Origin: Magnolia sinica
Taxonomy: Eukaryota > Streptophyta > Magnoliopsida > Magnoliales > Magnoliaceae
Reading direction: 5' to 3'
Assembly: GCF_029962835.1 (NCBI RefSeq)
Contig: NC_080586.1
Span: 68,945,001-69,009,000 of the forward strand
DNA: 64,000 nt
Of this stretch, positions 13,081 to 24,895 are shown piece by piece. The notes below the pieces were generated by a model. The model was not told the DNA's origin. It made no database searches and saw nothing but the letters and a program-made list of their open reading frames with translations. Position numbers and translations under genes: made by a program. Within the stretch, counting starts at the first letter, position 1. Each line of letters opens with the position of its first letter.

Positions 13081-14669
13081 GGATGAACATAATATCCCTT
13101 ATAGTGTAACTCCACCATAGCATATGTATTGACACTTATAACGGGCCACGCCTTGGGAGCAATGCTGGTTTGACGTCCACATTGATAATGTTGGTTAAAT
13201 GTCCGCATTATAGCTCTCCCTAAGGCCCACTGATAGGCCCAAACTTGTGGTAAGTAGGCCGTCTAGGCCCATCTCCATTATACCTAGAGCCATCTCTTAT
13301 TACATGTTTAGTATAGATCCATGATTCATAATCATTCGCACCATATGTATGCCTGATGTGAGGAGTGACCGATCATAGCATATACCTTTTGATAGACTGT
13401 TTATGGGCTCCCTGATAGGCGGAGTTGCCCCATATAAGTGCATGGTACATACAGGACTGTTGCATGACTGATAATGTGACTCATGCACTTGCATTTGTGT
13501 GATTGTAGTTACTGTATGCCCTAGCGACATCAAGGCCATAGCCTCCATAAACACATCATGGATGGCTGGGTTGGATACCGGAAATGTTTGGTTCTAGCAT
13601 ACGGGCGCCATAGACGTCCCTGGGTGAAAATCCCTAAACCCGATGGTACCAGAGGATGACTCCAATGTCGAGACCGAGTGGATATATGAGCGCACGAGGG
13701 CCGAATACCAGGAGGCCGCGTCTCCCACTGTGTCGTGGTGGTTGGAAAGGAGTGTGGCCTTACTCGCCCGAGGGTAGGGGGCAATACTAGGCTGAGTTTG
13801 ACCAGCTCGCGAATGGGTCCGCTATCGATGTGCCGGATAGGTATTGGCAGACTATTGGTCAGGCGGATAGTGAGGTTTCTTACGCTCACTTGGACTGTGC
13901 GGCTAGGAGAGCGACAGTGCCATTTGGAGTGTATTGAACCCCGGTGATTATCCAGAATGAGAACTGTACTGATACATGATGAGGATTGGCATGCTTGAGT
14001 TGCATCTCGCATCGCATGGCCGTGTTATGGCCGATGACATTCATATCTTGCACCGCATAGCCTTGGTACGGCTGATTGCATTCATGTACTCATCACCATG
14101 ATTCCGCATTACTTTGACCTTGCATTTTGAGCACGCTTATATTGCGCACATACTTACACCACCCTCTAAGCTTTCTATAAGCTTATGCACGATTGATGCG
14201 TGCAGGTGACGCCAGGACGCAGTCGCAGCCATAGTCTCGCCATAGTTGGAGCGTGCAGCCGAGCTTCTGGAGTTTTGTTTCTTTTGTTGTATTGTATTTC
14301 TCCTTTCTGCCGCATTGTACTCAAAAGTTTTTGATCATAGTGGATTTTGTGGTGGTGTTCTTGTGGTTATTATTTGTGGGTTATGCTTTTGTTATGCTCA
14401 TTATGAATCAGACTGATGACTTGAAATCCTCCTTGTAGTATCCCAGGATCGGAACCTGGTGAATGGGTGCCGGGATCCGAAAATGGGGTTCTACGGAGGC
14501 TGTCGCCGCCGGATTCGGCGATCGGGAATTTTGTGAGCCCGGTTTCCGAGTTCGGGGCGTGATATACACTCTGCATCACAACCATGATTAAAGCGGGCCA
14601 TTAAACGGTATCATGTTCGTAAATCCAAGCAATAACTGGGGTCTAATATGTAATATTTGACCCTCAACA

Positions 14670-16105
14670 CTGCTGATGAGTGAGGGGCTACTAATGAGTG
14701 AGATTACTTGCATCTGATGTAATATGGGCATTGGCGCCACTGTCCATGTACGAAACTTGATTTTCAAAGGTGGCATTAGTCTCAGCCACCATTGCGGCAA
14801 GATCTTGAGGAGGGAATCGACCCTGATATGAATAATCAAAGCGGTGAAAACAATCAATAGCAGTATGGCCAGATTTACCACAAATTTGACAAACCGGGCG
14901 GTTGTTTGGAAGCTGTGGAGGAGTAGATTTGGTTTGCTGGTGTGGCCGATAATCAGAGGAAATTGCATTCGGCATTTTTGTGGGAGGGAGTGGAGGTCCT
15001 TTCTTTTTCACATAAGTAGGGGCCTTAGATTTGTTTGCAGGAAAAACAAAGTGAGTATTATCTGTACCATGAATAGAAAGATTGACATCCGGAAGATTTT
15101 CATAGCCCAGCAATTCAGCTTGAAAGTCTTCAAAGGTGAAGTCAGTTTCACGTGATGCAAAATTAAAAGAGGTGACAAACGGTGTGTATGATGATTGCAG
15201 GCCGCCAAGAAGAAAGGAGATCAAGTCTTGATCGTCCACAGGCTTACCAGCTGCTGTTAATTGATCGGCAAGATTCTTGGCATTTTCAAGATACTCAGAA
15301 CAGGATTTGCTACCTTGAGTCAACGTTTGAAGTTGACGTTTAAGATGGGAAATGCGAGAACGAGACTGAGAAGAGAAACGAGTCTGCAGGGCAGTCCAGA
15401 CTTGCTTAGACGTGTCCAATCCATATAATGTGGAAACAAGTTTTTCCGAAAGAGATGCAAGGATCCATCCAAGGAGACAACCATCTTTCTTCTGCCAAAC
15501 AACATAGGCAGGATTGAATGAACCAGAGGCAAGATTTTTTGGAGGACAGGTTTCAGTACCATCAATGAAGCCAACTAAGTCGTGTCCTCGGAGGAGATTA
15601 AGGAACTGCATTTTCCATGCCAAATAATTGTGGGAGCCATCTAGCTTAACGGAAATAGTATTGGAAGAGGGTAGAAGGGTAGATGGTGGAAGGATAGGTT
15701 CAGGGATGGAGGTGTCATCGGTGTTGGCCATTTGGAGGATGCAGAAGCTGGAGAAAGGATCGGTTGGAAAAGCGTGAGCTTATAGGATGTTAGGCTCTGA
15801 TACTATGTATAATACTAACAATTCAATAGAAAGATGAATACAGAGGATATCTTTGGTTTGACTAACACACTTGAGCCATGTAGTTTTCCATTATATTTAT
15901 AGTTATACAACTGAGAACTGTCAAACTTATAATTAGGAAACAAATATGAGCAAAATAAGGAAACAAACAAATACAATCAATTACACGTTTGTAGGAGAAA
16001 GTTACGCCAATAACTAGATTATTTTGAATTAGTAACAGAATGGATAGAGTGAAGAATTGGTGCAGATGCTCCTGGATTTTTGCTGAAGATTCTGATAGTC
16101 TAACA
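14670..16105 (-). mobile_element. Ty1/copia element, 5' part, interrupted by the Athila insertion
   Basis: Read on the minus strand: 5' LTR 15806-16105 (300 bp; begins TGTTAGACTATC, ends ATTATACA), a Met-tRNA-type primer site at 15794-15805 (TAGTATCAGAGC), then gag and the start of the protease. The coding region stops at 14670, where the Athila LTR begins; the rest should lie beyond the left edge of the window. TTATC (16106-16110) would be its right-hand target duplication, but the partner is out of view. Confidence 0.85.
14691..15731 (-). pseudogene. gag: Copia gag with protease start
   Basis: A gag-type N-terminus (SVKLDGSHNYLAWKMQF near residue 30) is followed by the UBN2-type gag core (WTALQTRF, ISHLKRQLQTL). 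A CCHC knuckle follows (CQICGKSGHTAIDC, near residue 280). The protease motif YMDSGANAHIT begins near residue 328. The frame is open over about 346 residues from an ATG, which is long for a fossil. The polyprotein is cut off by the Athila insertion right after the protease active site. Confidence 0.88.
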
Positions 16106-16110
16106 TTATC

Positions 16111-16680
16111 TTTATGGGTGCACACGGTTCAGTTCAATCCGGCTCTGAGGTGAAACTTGAATTGAACCGTTCTCAACAATTCCAGGAAAACTAGAACCCC
16201 AATCAGACCATTTGCACCATAAAACCAAATGGAACCGGACTGTTAAAAACCAGTTCGGCTATGGGCTTTTTATAATCCAACTCAATTGCATAATTTATTT
16301 TTATAATCCAACCGAATTGCATCATTTTTAAAAAAATCCAGTCCAAGGTTCTTGAGAGACAGAGAAAAGCATGAAAGAGAGGGAGATTAAAGAAATATTA
16401 AGGTTTTTTTTTTTTTTTCTTCTTATTTTTTTGTTAAAAAAAGCTTTTTATGTTAATTTTTTTAATGTTTAAAAAAAAAATTAAATATTTATTAAGTTCT
16501 AAGTTGAGATCCAAGGTTTAGTTCTATGTCCAATTCACACTCCAGTTCAATTCTACAAAACCCCAGATCAAGAATTGAACCAACTGATTTCTTTGATTTT
16601 TGGAACCGAAACCAAATCTGGTGCGCTTCAGAACCGGGTCGGTCTAGACCAGTCGATAAATCCTAACCTTTAAATTTGTT
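16111..16680. mobile_element. Degenerate MITE-like element with GAACCG repeats
   Basis: The left end (ATGGGTGCACACGGTTCAG) resembles the TAGGGGTGCACA end of the hAT MITE at 62011-62548. The body is also rich in GAACCG and CGGTTC words, with an AT-rich centre. No matching right end or target duplication is visible, so this is an old or truncated relative. No coding content. Confidence 0.45.
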
Positions 16681-17331
16681 GACTGCAAATAGACTGCTGT
16701 TAAGAAGATACATACAACAACTGTCCACATCAAATGAATTAAGACACTAGATCTTCCAATCCCATAGATTATTGAGGTGTGGTCCATTCAGTGTGAGGTC
16801 CAACAGGCCAACGGTTTGGATCGCTAGACCTGATCTAGGCTACCTGAAAACCCGATTCTACTTTGTTGTAACTGTTAATTAGTTGGGTATTTATTTTCTT
16901 AATAGAAGCATTGTTGTAAAGACAAGTATCAGTCAGATCCAAATATCAGGTGGGCCACACCATGTGAACTTAAAGAGGTTTTAAGAGCATATAACTGTTC
17001 CCATTGGTGAGGCCCATCAGATTTCTTTAATCCGACCTATCTTTTGAACGTATGGTTCAAACAACATATCTCACGTGACGGACGGAGTGGATTTACATAT
17101 AAAACAAGATGGGCCCCCCAGCAACGTTCGGGTCTAAGATGGTCGTACCATATCCCGGTTCTTCCGTTTCTACTTAAATGCCATTTGGGAGGTTACCTAC
17201 CTTTTTCGGACTTTTAAGTTGTGGTCATCTGGATGGCTAATCATATATCCTGGCCGTTCACATGCCTACGCTAGTTACTATCATGTTGTTGACGTTCTTG
17301 ACAGGTGGCAGCCACGTGTCCTCCTTCTAAA
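16681..17331. other. Intergenic, MITE debris only
   Basis: Contains scattered words of the GTGGGGCCCAC family (GGTGGGCCACACCATGTG near 16950). No gene, intact element or RNA was seen. Confidence 0.5.
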
Positions 17332-17829
17332 GGGAGCGGATTAGGTACGCCCCGGCCTCACCCAAAACGGTGCGGCTCTTACCGTGAGGCCCACCTTGAT
17401 GTATGTATTCTATATCCACGCCATCCATCCGTTTTGCCAAATCATTTTAGTGCATGAGCACAAAAATGAAACATATCTAATTCTCAGGTGGACCATAAAA
17501 TAGGAAATAGTAGTGATTGACCATTAATATTTGTTTATCTTTTTCCTACCTCCTCATCCACGTTTATGTGAACTTATCAACGGGTTGGATGGCAAATAAA
17601 AATTACGGTGGGCCTCAGGAAGTTTTTAACGTAGGGCGTTCAATAACCACTGTTTCTTGTAGCATGGTACACCTGGGATTTTGATTTTTTTCATTTTTAG
17701 GTTCTTGCACTACAATGATCTGGGAAAACGGATGGACGGCGTGGATATAGAACAAATAGATCAATGTGGGCCCCACTGTAAGCGCCGCACCATCTCGAGT
17801 TAGGTCGGGGCGGCACCTAATCCGCTCCC
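17332..17829. mobile_element. MITE with long TIRs, GGGAGCGGATTAGGT ends (copy 1)
   Basis: The left end GGGAGCGGATTAGGTACGCC is mirrored by the inverted right end GGGAGCGGATTAGGTGCCGC. The arms continue imperfectly for more than 30 bp. The core holds the words shared by all MITEs in the window: GAGGCCCACCTTGATGTATG, ATCCACGCCATCCATCCG, GTTGGATGGCAAATAAA, GGATGGACGGCGTGG and GTGGGCCCCAC. It is 498 bp and non-coding. The target duplication is not clear here (copy 2 has 8 to 9 bp), so hAT-like and Mutator-like assignments both remain open. Confidence 0.8.
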
Positions 17830-18690
17830 ATCCCAAAAGAAATGGACGGTTAGAATTGTATGATCATCTTATTCCTAGCTGTCCACATCGATACATGATT
17901 GTATGCCACAAGTTGGTGGTGAACTATTACTGTAATCTTCTCCGTGAATTTTTAAGTCAAGAATGTTTCTTTAAATGGTGGGGTCAGGCATTAAAAGGGC
18001 TGTTCCCTTCTTGCATCTTGACAGGCGTGGCTGAACTGGGTCCAACAGATCATGGACGGTTGAGAGACGACAATTCCAACTGGGCCCCTCTATTAATGCA
18101 GTCTCTCTCACTCGCGGTCTATTTTAGGCCGTCCATTTGTTATAATAACGTGGCTCACCTGAACAGTTGACGAATGTCCAGACCTTTTGTCCATGGTGTG
18201 TAAATGATGGGACCCACTTGATAGACATCTTAGATGTCCTGCACGTGTGCCACGTTGACACATAGCACGTTGAGGGCCTGCCTTGTGCATGCGTGCAGGA
18301 TTAGAGAAAAGTCTGTTATCAGGCTGGTTTGTGTGTTAGTTTTGGACCTAAATGGTGGTGACTCTTGAACCGTATATACGACAAAGTTGTACTGTAATCC
18401 AGGCTGTCCAAATCACTGACCCACCTGTGAGTGTATCATAAGAGAAAATATGCACCGAGAAAATAAAATTAGCGATCTGAATTTTCATTTCGAATTTGGA
18501 CCGCTCACAATTTTTGTTGTAACCATCCATTTGATAGACATTAATTGGATCGTTAGGATTGTTTCATAAGTATGCTTCATCAACAATGGGAGAAGCAATT
18601 TGGATGGCGTGGATAACTGCAAGTCGGTGCCACATGTGAGGAGGATGAATCACCACCATCCTTCAAATGGTGCAAAACTAACACAGGAAA
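17830..18690. other. Intergenic, MITE fragments
   Basis: Pieces of the same MITE core (CCGTCCATTTGTTATAA near 18131, GATGGGACCCAC near 18208). No gene or complete element was seen. Confidence 0.5.
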
Positions 18691-19085
18691 CTTACTCCCA
18701 GTATAAATCTCAGTTGGACCACACACAGGAAAACAATAGTGATTGGATATCCAACATTAAAATCCTCCTAAGGCCCAATGTACTGTTTATTTAAATCCAA
18801 TCTGTTAATCAGGTCATACAGAACCAGATGAAGGGAAAAAACAAATATCAGCTTGATCCAAAACTTTTATGGCCCCCAAAAAGTTTTTAATGGTCTACCT
18901 TCATTAACATTGTTTCCTGTAAGGTGGTCCACTTGAGAGTAGGATCTACCTAATTTTTGGTCTCATGCCATAAAATAATCTATAAAAATAGATGGACGGC
19001 ATGGATGAAACATATATATCATGGTGAGGCCCACAGAGTACCGACCATCAGCCATTGGCTGGTGGCAGGGGGAGTAGCCAATCCG
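18691..19085. mobile_element. Truncated member of the GGGCCCAC MITE family
   Basis: It follows the core order of copies 1 and 2 (CTCAGTTGGACCACACACAGG, ATCCAATCTGTTAATCAGG, TATCAGCTTGATCCAAAACT, AGATGGACGGCATGGATG, GGTGAGGCCCACAG). The terminal repeats are not clear. Confidence 0.6.
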
Positions 19086-19476
19086 TTTCAAGTATGGTAT
19101 TAGGGATAACGCTACAGTGATAGTTTATCACCGTTTTGGAAAGGCTGTCATGGTCCTGAGTCGCATTTAGTGTACGTGAGGCATGCATGTCAATCCACAT
19201 CATCCAACTGGTACAGACCATTATGAATAAAAATTCATACTGAATAGACGATCCTAGCCGACATTTAAAAGCAAAACATTGGTTCAAATTCAATGAGCGA
19301 AATCAGATGGTCTACAACCACGAATTAGTGTTCTGTGGCCATGCTTAATCCAATACGTTTCCTATAATTTGGGCGGCCTGGATCACCGTGCACATGCCAC
19401 ATTCATACTAGATGAGACACCACAACGTAAAAAAATGGCGGCAAACTATCACCACAGACTTGTTAGGGCACCCAAG

Positions 19477-19991
19477 GGGAGCGGATTAGGTGTGGCCCTG
19501 ACCATGAGGCCCATTTTTATGTATGTATTGTATATCCATACCGTCCATGTGTTTTTTCAGTGCATTTTAGTATGTAATTCCAAAAATGGATCAGATCCAC
19601 ATCTCATGTGGACTACACCACATGAAAAATTGGTGATTGACAATTAAAAAACTTCTTGTGGGCGATAAACTTTTTGGATCAATCTGATATTTATTTCAAC
19701 CCATTAATCCAGTATTTGTGACCTTATCAACAGGTTGGATGGAAAATAAACATTACTTTACGCATTATGATAGACCATAGGAAGCTTTTAACGGTGGACG
19801 TTCAATCACCATCGTTTCCTTTGGTGTGAGCTACCTGTGATTTGGATCTGCTTTATTTTTTGGCTCAAATCCTATAGCCAGCTTTAAAAAAGGATGGACG
19901 GAGTGGATATAGAATAAATACAGTAAGGTGGGCCCCAGGGTCAGGGCCGTACTGTGATGGGTGGAGCAGGGGCCGGACCTAATCCTCTCCC
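19477..19991. mobile_element. MITE with long TIRs, GGGAGCGGATTAGGT ends (copy 2)
   Basis: The left end GGGAGCGGATTAGGTGTGGC pairs with the right end, whose inverse reads GGGAGAGGATTAGGTCCGGC. The core matches copy 1 base by base over most of its length. The flanks GCACCCAAG (19468-19476) and GCACCAAG (19992-19999) look like an 8 to 9 bp target duplication with a one-base difference. 515 bp, non-coding. Confidence 0.8.
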
Positions 19992-20704
19992 GCACCAAGT
20001 ACCTAAGGACGAAAGAGAAGGTCAGTGCGACGCACCAAAACTCATGTTACTGCTGCATTTGGCCGGGAGAGTGGTATGAGAAGGGGCAAACCTACTGAAA
20101 GAAAGCTGCTCGAACATGCCGGTTTCCGATCCGAGTCATAACCGGTGTGTCATTAAACCGGATAACGTGTACAGGTCTGCCGAAACTCTCAAAAGAAGTG
20201 GGTCGCGCAGGTAATGTCTTTTCATGCATGTGTGTATTCATGTCATGGTGTTTGTAAGGTTGGTTTTAATCGTTGGATTAATGGTCATGAGATCCTTTTG
20301 ATCCTGACCATCGATGGTGGACACCCAAGTAGTCTCAAAGGTAGACTTCTAATTAATCTAGATTTTATTGTGAATATTCAAATGATATTTATTTTGTAAA
20401 ATTCATTTTCAACTGTTCAAATCAAATGGATTAGCGTTTATAAAGCGTGAAGAGATCTTTCTCTTTGGGACGATTATTAACACTGTTGCAACAGTATCTG
20501 GACGAACGTACACCTGAAAAAATCTAGGTAATGGTTAGGAAGAGCACTCTCACTCTCGCACTGCGACCACCTGTCTCACAGTATTTCATGCTAAATGAAA
20601 AATTCAATTATGGGTCGTAGCGATATTGAACGGCCTTCATGGTGTTATGACTACCATTTGAATGACGGTTTTACAACACCATATAAGAGCCAATGCTCTT
20701 GTGA

Positions 20705-21359
20705 TGTAGGATTGTGACACATGAGCATTTTAAACACAATTAAACCAAAAGAAACCCAAATGAAAGAACTAGTACTACGTGGGACATGTAATTGACATCC
20801 TAGCATGTTCGGTTCAAAGAGAGTCATTCTGAATGTAGGGAAATTGTTGATTATAAAACAATTATAACTTTTGATTTGTACAATGTCACGGAACTCACAA
20901 TGCATCGATCTCTATATACTGGTCGTTCTGTGGTCAACCGACCTGCATAGTATAGGTCATGGATGTCTATTTCGCTCATTTTGAGAGTTAAAATCAATAT
21001 TTTAGATTTTTTTAAATTACTTTTGGTAATTTTTATTTTCATCTTATCTTTATATTTTTATAGTTTTAGTATTTTCATCTTCTTTTACAAATTGTTTCTA
21101 CGTAATAATGTTTGGAATGCTACGGTAAAGTTTATTTGATGTTTCTAATTTTGATAAATTTAGTCTCTTGAGAGGATTTTTTTTTTTTTTTTGGATAATT
21201 TAGAATTAGAATTTGTGTATTTTATATAAGTGATGTAATTAAGTAATTTAAATTATTATGGAATAAAATATTCAAGTTTTGTCTTTTATTATTTCATGTA
21301 TATTCAAAGTTTTGCCTACTTAAAAAAGACGATAATATTTCTCATTATTGTTTTATACA
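20705..21359 (+). repeat. Left LTR of the degraded Ty3/gypsy element
   Basis: Aligns with 23619-24472. Shared words include CCCAAATGAAAG, ATAACTTTTGATT, GGTAAAGTTTATTTGATG and TGGATAAT. It begins TGTAGGATT and ends about TATACA. It is AT-rich and well diverged from its partner. Confidence 0.7.
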
Positions 21360-21829
21360 CCCTGTGTTAGTTGGTATCAAAGTGAGGTTTTTCTTTAATT
21401 CGATGGTATTATCTAACAATGTTTCGATCAATAACCCCATGGACGGTGCTATACATAACAATTCTATGATAGCGGTGACATTTGAAGTTTTCTAGCGAGA
21501 GAATCTTTGAGCTATGCAAGGATTGTAAGTAATGATTAACCATTTGATTGAGGCCTTCGGACAGACCTATGTCCACAATGATGAGCAACTTGATATTGGC
21601 GATAGAAATTGTGGTCGTCATGTTTGTGTTGCAGCACTAATAATGAATCACATATAACCACCTAATAATGGTGAGTCTAGTGAGATAAGATTGATGATAT
21701 GATTATTCAGGGAGAAGAACGAAGAGGTATGAGGTCGGAGTGAGATGGAGATTACAGGACGAATGTTGATCTCCTCAACTTTTTTTTTTTAAAAAAATAA
21801 TTATAAAGAAGTAAGTATTATATTCATGA

Positions 21830-23610
21830 AGAAGGGACTGAGGACACTGAGGACTTTCTTGATTGGCTTTTTAAAGTTGAATGATTCTTTGACTATATGG
21901 AGATTTCTGAAGAGAAAAAGATCAAGCTTTTGATCTACAAGTTAAAAGGTGGAGACTTGGCTTAGTGAGAACAACTCTAAGTATCACGAACCAAGCAAAT
22001 GAAAGTGTTAATCAGCACGCAACAATGAATGAAGTAGCTAATGCAGACACAATTCTTGCCAATTGACTATAACTAAGTATTGGTCCAGTATTACTAGAAT
22101 TGTCGGTAGGATAGCTGATCTGTGCGATATTGCACAGATGAATTTTATCGTTTATCTGTGAGAAGCGATCTGGTTGAGACCGATTTGCAACAGTTCATCA
22201 AATTCATTGGCAATTTACATACAATGATCTAAGATCGGGTCAAAATACAACCCATTTAGACAATGATCCAGGTAATGAAGTTGGTTACTTGAGTAGAGAT
22301 GCAATTGGAGCATCCCTATGCATGAAACTATGCTTCAAATAGAATGGCTATTATTGAACCTTCATGCGATATGGCACAATCCTGGGGGAGGGATTTTGTG
22401 GGAGGGCATCCCCAACCTCCTCCAAAAGTAAGCTGAGATTTGGGGAGCAACCAAGTTAGAACTCAAAGAGTAGCAACCAATGTTGTTGGATCAAGTAGAA
22501 ACCCTAACTATTATGCTTCGCTTCAATCGAACAATTGTTATCGATGTGGCTAACCTGGTCATTGATCCAATATGCGTCCTCAGAGGTAGATGACTAATTT
22601 GGAAATTAATGATGGGGAAGCAAATGATGGAGATGACGATCCAGAAGTCCATAATGTTGAACATGGTGAGGATGATGATGAAGAGGGTGAATGGATTTAT
22701 GAAGATTATGAAAAATCTTTGATCGTAAGGAATTTATTGTACACCTTGAACAAGGAAACAAATTTGGAATAACATACTATCTTTTCAACAAAGTGCATCG
22801 TGAACTAAAAGATCTATGACCTAATTATAAATGGTGGGACAATGAAAATATTGTATCGATGACTATGATGGAAAAGGTGCAACTAAAGATAGAAAAGCAT
22901 CATCTCCATACATGATTCGGTGGATTAAGAAGGTCAACGAAACAAAAGTAGGTAAATGATGTTGTATTTCCTTTTCCATTAGTAAATATTATAATGACGA
23001 CGTAATGTGTGACGTAATTGATATGGAAACATGTCACATGTTACTTGGTCAACTATGATAGTATAATATTGATATTATACATAGAAGTCGGCATAATATA
23101 TTCATTTTTGTTAACGATGGTAGAAAAATTATAACCTCCTCTATGAGAATAAAAAATCAACCCAAGACTTTTAAAGTGGGGAGAGAGTCTCTCCTCTAAC
23201 CGTACAAGATTTCGTTAAAGAATCTGACGAGACGTGAGAAATTTATGCATCGGTCATAAAAGAGTAAGAGTAGAACCCATAAACATTCTAAAGTATTTAC
23301 AAGAGTCTAATACTAAGTATAAAGACGTGATTGGTATTAAACATCAGTGTTAGAAAGTGTTTGAAGTGACTGATAATTAACGTGTTGGATCACTTGATCA
23401 AAGAGAGGTTTCCCATTGAGACATATAATAAGCTAAGGAGTAAGAAGATTGACCATGTTCCTATATTCAAGAAAAACAATAATAATGCCTATATTGTTGA
23501 TCTTTCTAAAAACATGTAGATCTCACAAGACTTTTAATGTGGTAGACTTGTATGAGTATCATGAGCCAAGTGTATTGAATAACTCTAGGATGAGTTCTTT
23601 TCAAGTGACC
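21830..23610 (+). pseudogene. Ty3/gypsy gag-protease remnant and pol C-terminus
   Basis: Gag wording FLDWLFKVE...KIKLLIYKLKGG appears near 21850-21960. A CCHC-like NCYRCG...GHXSN piece is near 22530, and an acidic linker EDDDEEGEWIYEDYEK is near 22670. Protease-like wording continues to about 23330. Near 23500-23610 the plus-strand frame gives NVVDLYEYHEPS and SSFQVTGTNVEY, the usual C-terminal end of chromovirus-type pol. The intervening RT and integrase are absent. Highly decayed. Confidence 0.7.
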
Positions 23611-23618
23611 GGGACTAA

Positions 23619-24472
23619 TGTAGAATATGTCACAAATGCATTTTTTTTTTTTGCACGGTTGGACTAAAAGAAGCCCAAATGAAAGTGGAAGTAGTCTGTC
23701 AAAATCGGACCCATTCCTAAGTAGGGCATAACGTAATTGGTTCCTAGGCGTGTCAGGTTCGAAAAGATTCATTTCGAATATGGAGAAATTGTCATTTGAA
23801 GTATTGATGATAAAACAAGTATAACTTTTGATTCAATCATCGACACGAAATGTATAACTTATTGATCCTTATGTAACGATGGTTCTATAATCAATTGACC
23901 TCCATAGCAGGTTATGGACGTTTGTTTCCTTAGAAACGCTCGTTGAGGGTCAAAATTAACATTTTAGAAAATTTTTTATTACTTTTAGTAATTTTTGTTT
24001 TTGTTATATCTCCCTATTTATGTAATATTAATATTTTAATATTTTTTTAGAAATTGCTTATAACAATGTCGGAAATGCTTTGATAAAGTTTATTTGATAT
24101 TTTTATTTTTTACAAATTTAATTAATCTTACGAGAGATTTTTATTATCATGGATAATTTCGAATTAAGATTTTGAATATTTTATATAAGTACTATGATTA
24201 AGCAATCTTTAGTTATTATATAATAAAATATTTGATTTTTTTTTTTTAAATTATTCCTCATCGATTTAGAAATTACATGTGAATTCAAGGTTTTCACACT
24301 GAGGTCCTGGTATCAATTCCCTAAAGGGGGTGACTATCAGGGAAGTGTGAACCGAGGGGTGTAATACCAAGCTAACCCCCAAAAAAAAACAAAGGTTTTG
24401 ACATTTAATAAAGAAGGTATTGGCCTATCTTATTAAAGAAGGTAATGGCCTATCTTATTGTCATTTCGCACA
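23619..24472 (+). repeat. Right LTR of the degraded Ty3/gypsy element, carrying a SINE
   Basis: Begins TGTAGAATATG and ends about CGCACA. It aligns with the left LTR on both sides of a 93-bp SINE-like insertion (24299-24391). After the insertion it holds a short tandem duplication of about 26 bp (AAGAAGGTAWTGGCCTATCT) at about 24409-24460. Confidence 0.65.
24299..24391 (+). mobile_element. Short SINE-like element with 12-bp duplication
   Basis: The body contains a B-box-like GGTATCAATTCCC and ends in a run of A. It is flanked by AAGGTTTTCACA (24287-24298) and AAGGTTTTGACA (24392-24403), a 12-bp direct repeat with one change, as left by LINE-driven insertion. No clear A box, so it may be 5' truncated. 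The LTR sequence continues across it, which supports insertion. Confidence 0.6.
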
Positions 24473-24895
24473 CTTCCCTATATCACCATCACCTTTATAA
24501 CATTTAATAATTATTGGGAAACGGAAAAGTGGGAAGAATGGCACAGGTATGCAATTGCCGGCTGTTATTGAGAAAATAACGGCTTTTGATTGCGTTTTTA
24601 AAAACCTTGGTTGTGAACTGTACAACGGCACTGTTATAACATTTTGCTGTAAAACCATCATATGTTTGTATAAGCTAGATAGAAGCAATTAAAATACATG
24701 AGAAAAAAAAACAGTTTTTTAAAACATACATGACCGTTATAACTGTTATAATGGTCGTTATGATCGTCACAGCGGTTTCTATAATATAATTCTCCTTGTA
24801 ATTTTGTTATCGCATTTTCTATAGTATAATCTCTATATAACAGCCATTAGAATGGTCCTGATATTAAAAACATTTGCTTGATTTTGTGTTTGTAG

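Larger units (their letters stand above)
10521..14564 (+). mobile_element. Solo LTR of a Del/Tekay-like Ty3/gypsy family (copy A), 4044 bp
   Basis: It starts TGTAAGACCC and ends GGGGCGTGATA, and is flanked on both sides by the 5-bp duplication TACAC (10516-10520 and 14565-14569). Both ends and several inner blocks match, in inverse orientation, the repeat at 57561-63560; there the left end reads TGTCACC, restoring the TG...CA form. In that second copy the end at 63560 adjoins a purine tract typical of the pol end of Del/Tekay chromoviruses, which identifies the unit as an LTR. No internal region or second LTR is present, so this is a solo LTR left by LTR-LTR recombination. It has no credible coding frame. 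Confidence 0.8.
1..14669 (-). mobile_element. Athila-like Ty3/gypsy LTR retrotransposon, runs off left edge, broken
   Basis: This is one element read on the minus strand: 5' LTR (8409-14669, interrupted), primer-binding site (8385-8402), gag, protease, RT, RNase H, integrase, a 1.4 kb spacer, a purine tract and a partial 3' LTR (1-936). The Asp-tRNA-type primer site and the gag and protease wording match the Athila lineage as I know it. The two LTRs differ at roughly 28 of about 840 comparable bases, near 3%, so the insertion is moderately recent. Its absolute age depends on the host mutation rate, from about one to ten million years. The coding part is broken at several points. It sits inside an older copia element, and its 5' LTR was later hit by another retroelement. 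Confidence 0.9.
8409..14669 (-). repeat. 5' LTR of the Athila-like element, split by a 4 kb insertion
   Basis: Minus-strand ends are TG at 14669 (TGTTGAGGG) and CA at 8410/8409. Removing the insertion at 10521-14564 and one copy of its TACAC duplication leaves an LTR of about 2.2 kb. The stretch 9684-10520 pairs with 1-830, and 14570-14669 pairs with 832-936. The outer flank to the right is copia gag-protease sequence, so the element landed inside a copia copy. Confidence 0.85.
20705..24472 (+). mobile_element. Degraded Ty3/gypsy element with internal deletion
   Basis: Left LTR about 20705-21359, primer-site remnant TGGTATCAAAGT at 21372, gag and protease remnants (about 21830-23330), the very end of pol (about 23430-23610), and a right LTR at about 23619-24472. 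Most of RT, RNase H and integrase is missing, so the element is about half the usual length. The LTRs are strongly diverged, so it is old and broken at many points. It lies just upstream of the NPH3-like exons. No target duplication was recognised. Confidence 0.75.

Noticed and set aside
13530-14012. 160-codon open frame on the minus strand
   Set aside because: Lies inside the solo LTR, no recognisable motif, and not shared as a frame with copy B.
22590-22772. Acidic 60-codon frame as an independent gene
   Set aside because: It is the acidic linker between knuckle and protease of the degraded Ty3/gypsy element.
24536-24547. ATGGCACAG|GTATGC as first exon of the NRL gene
   Set aside because: The splice phase does not fit exon 24896-24965, which starts one base into a codon, and the sequence gives only three residues.
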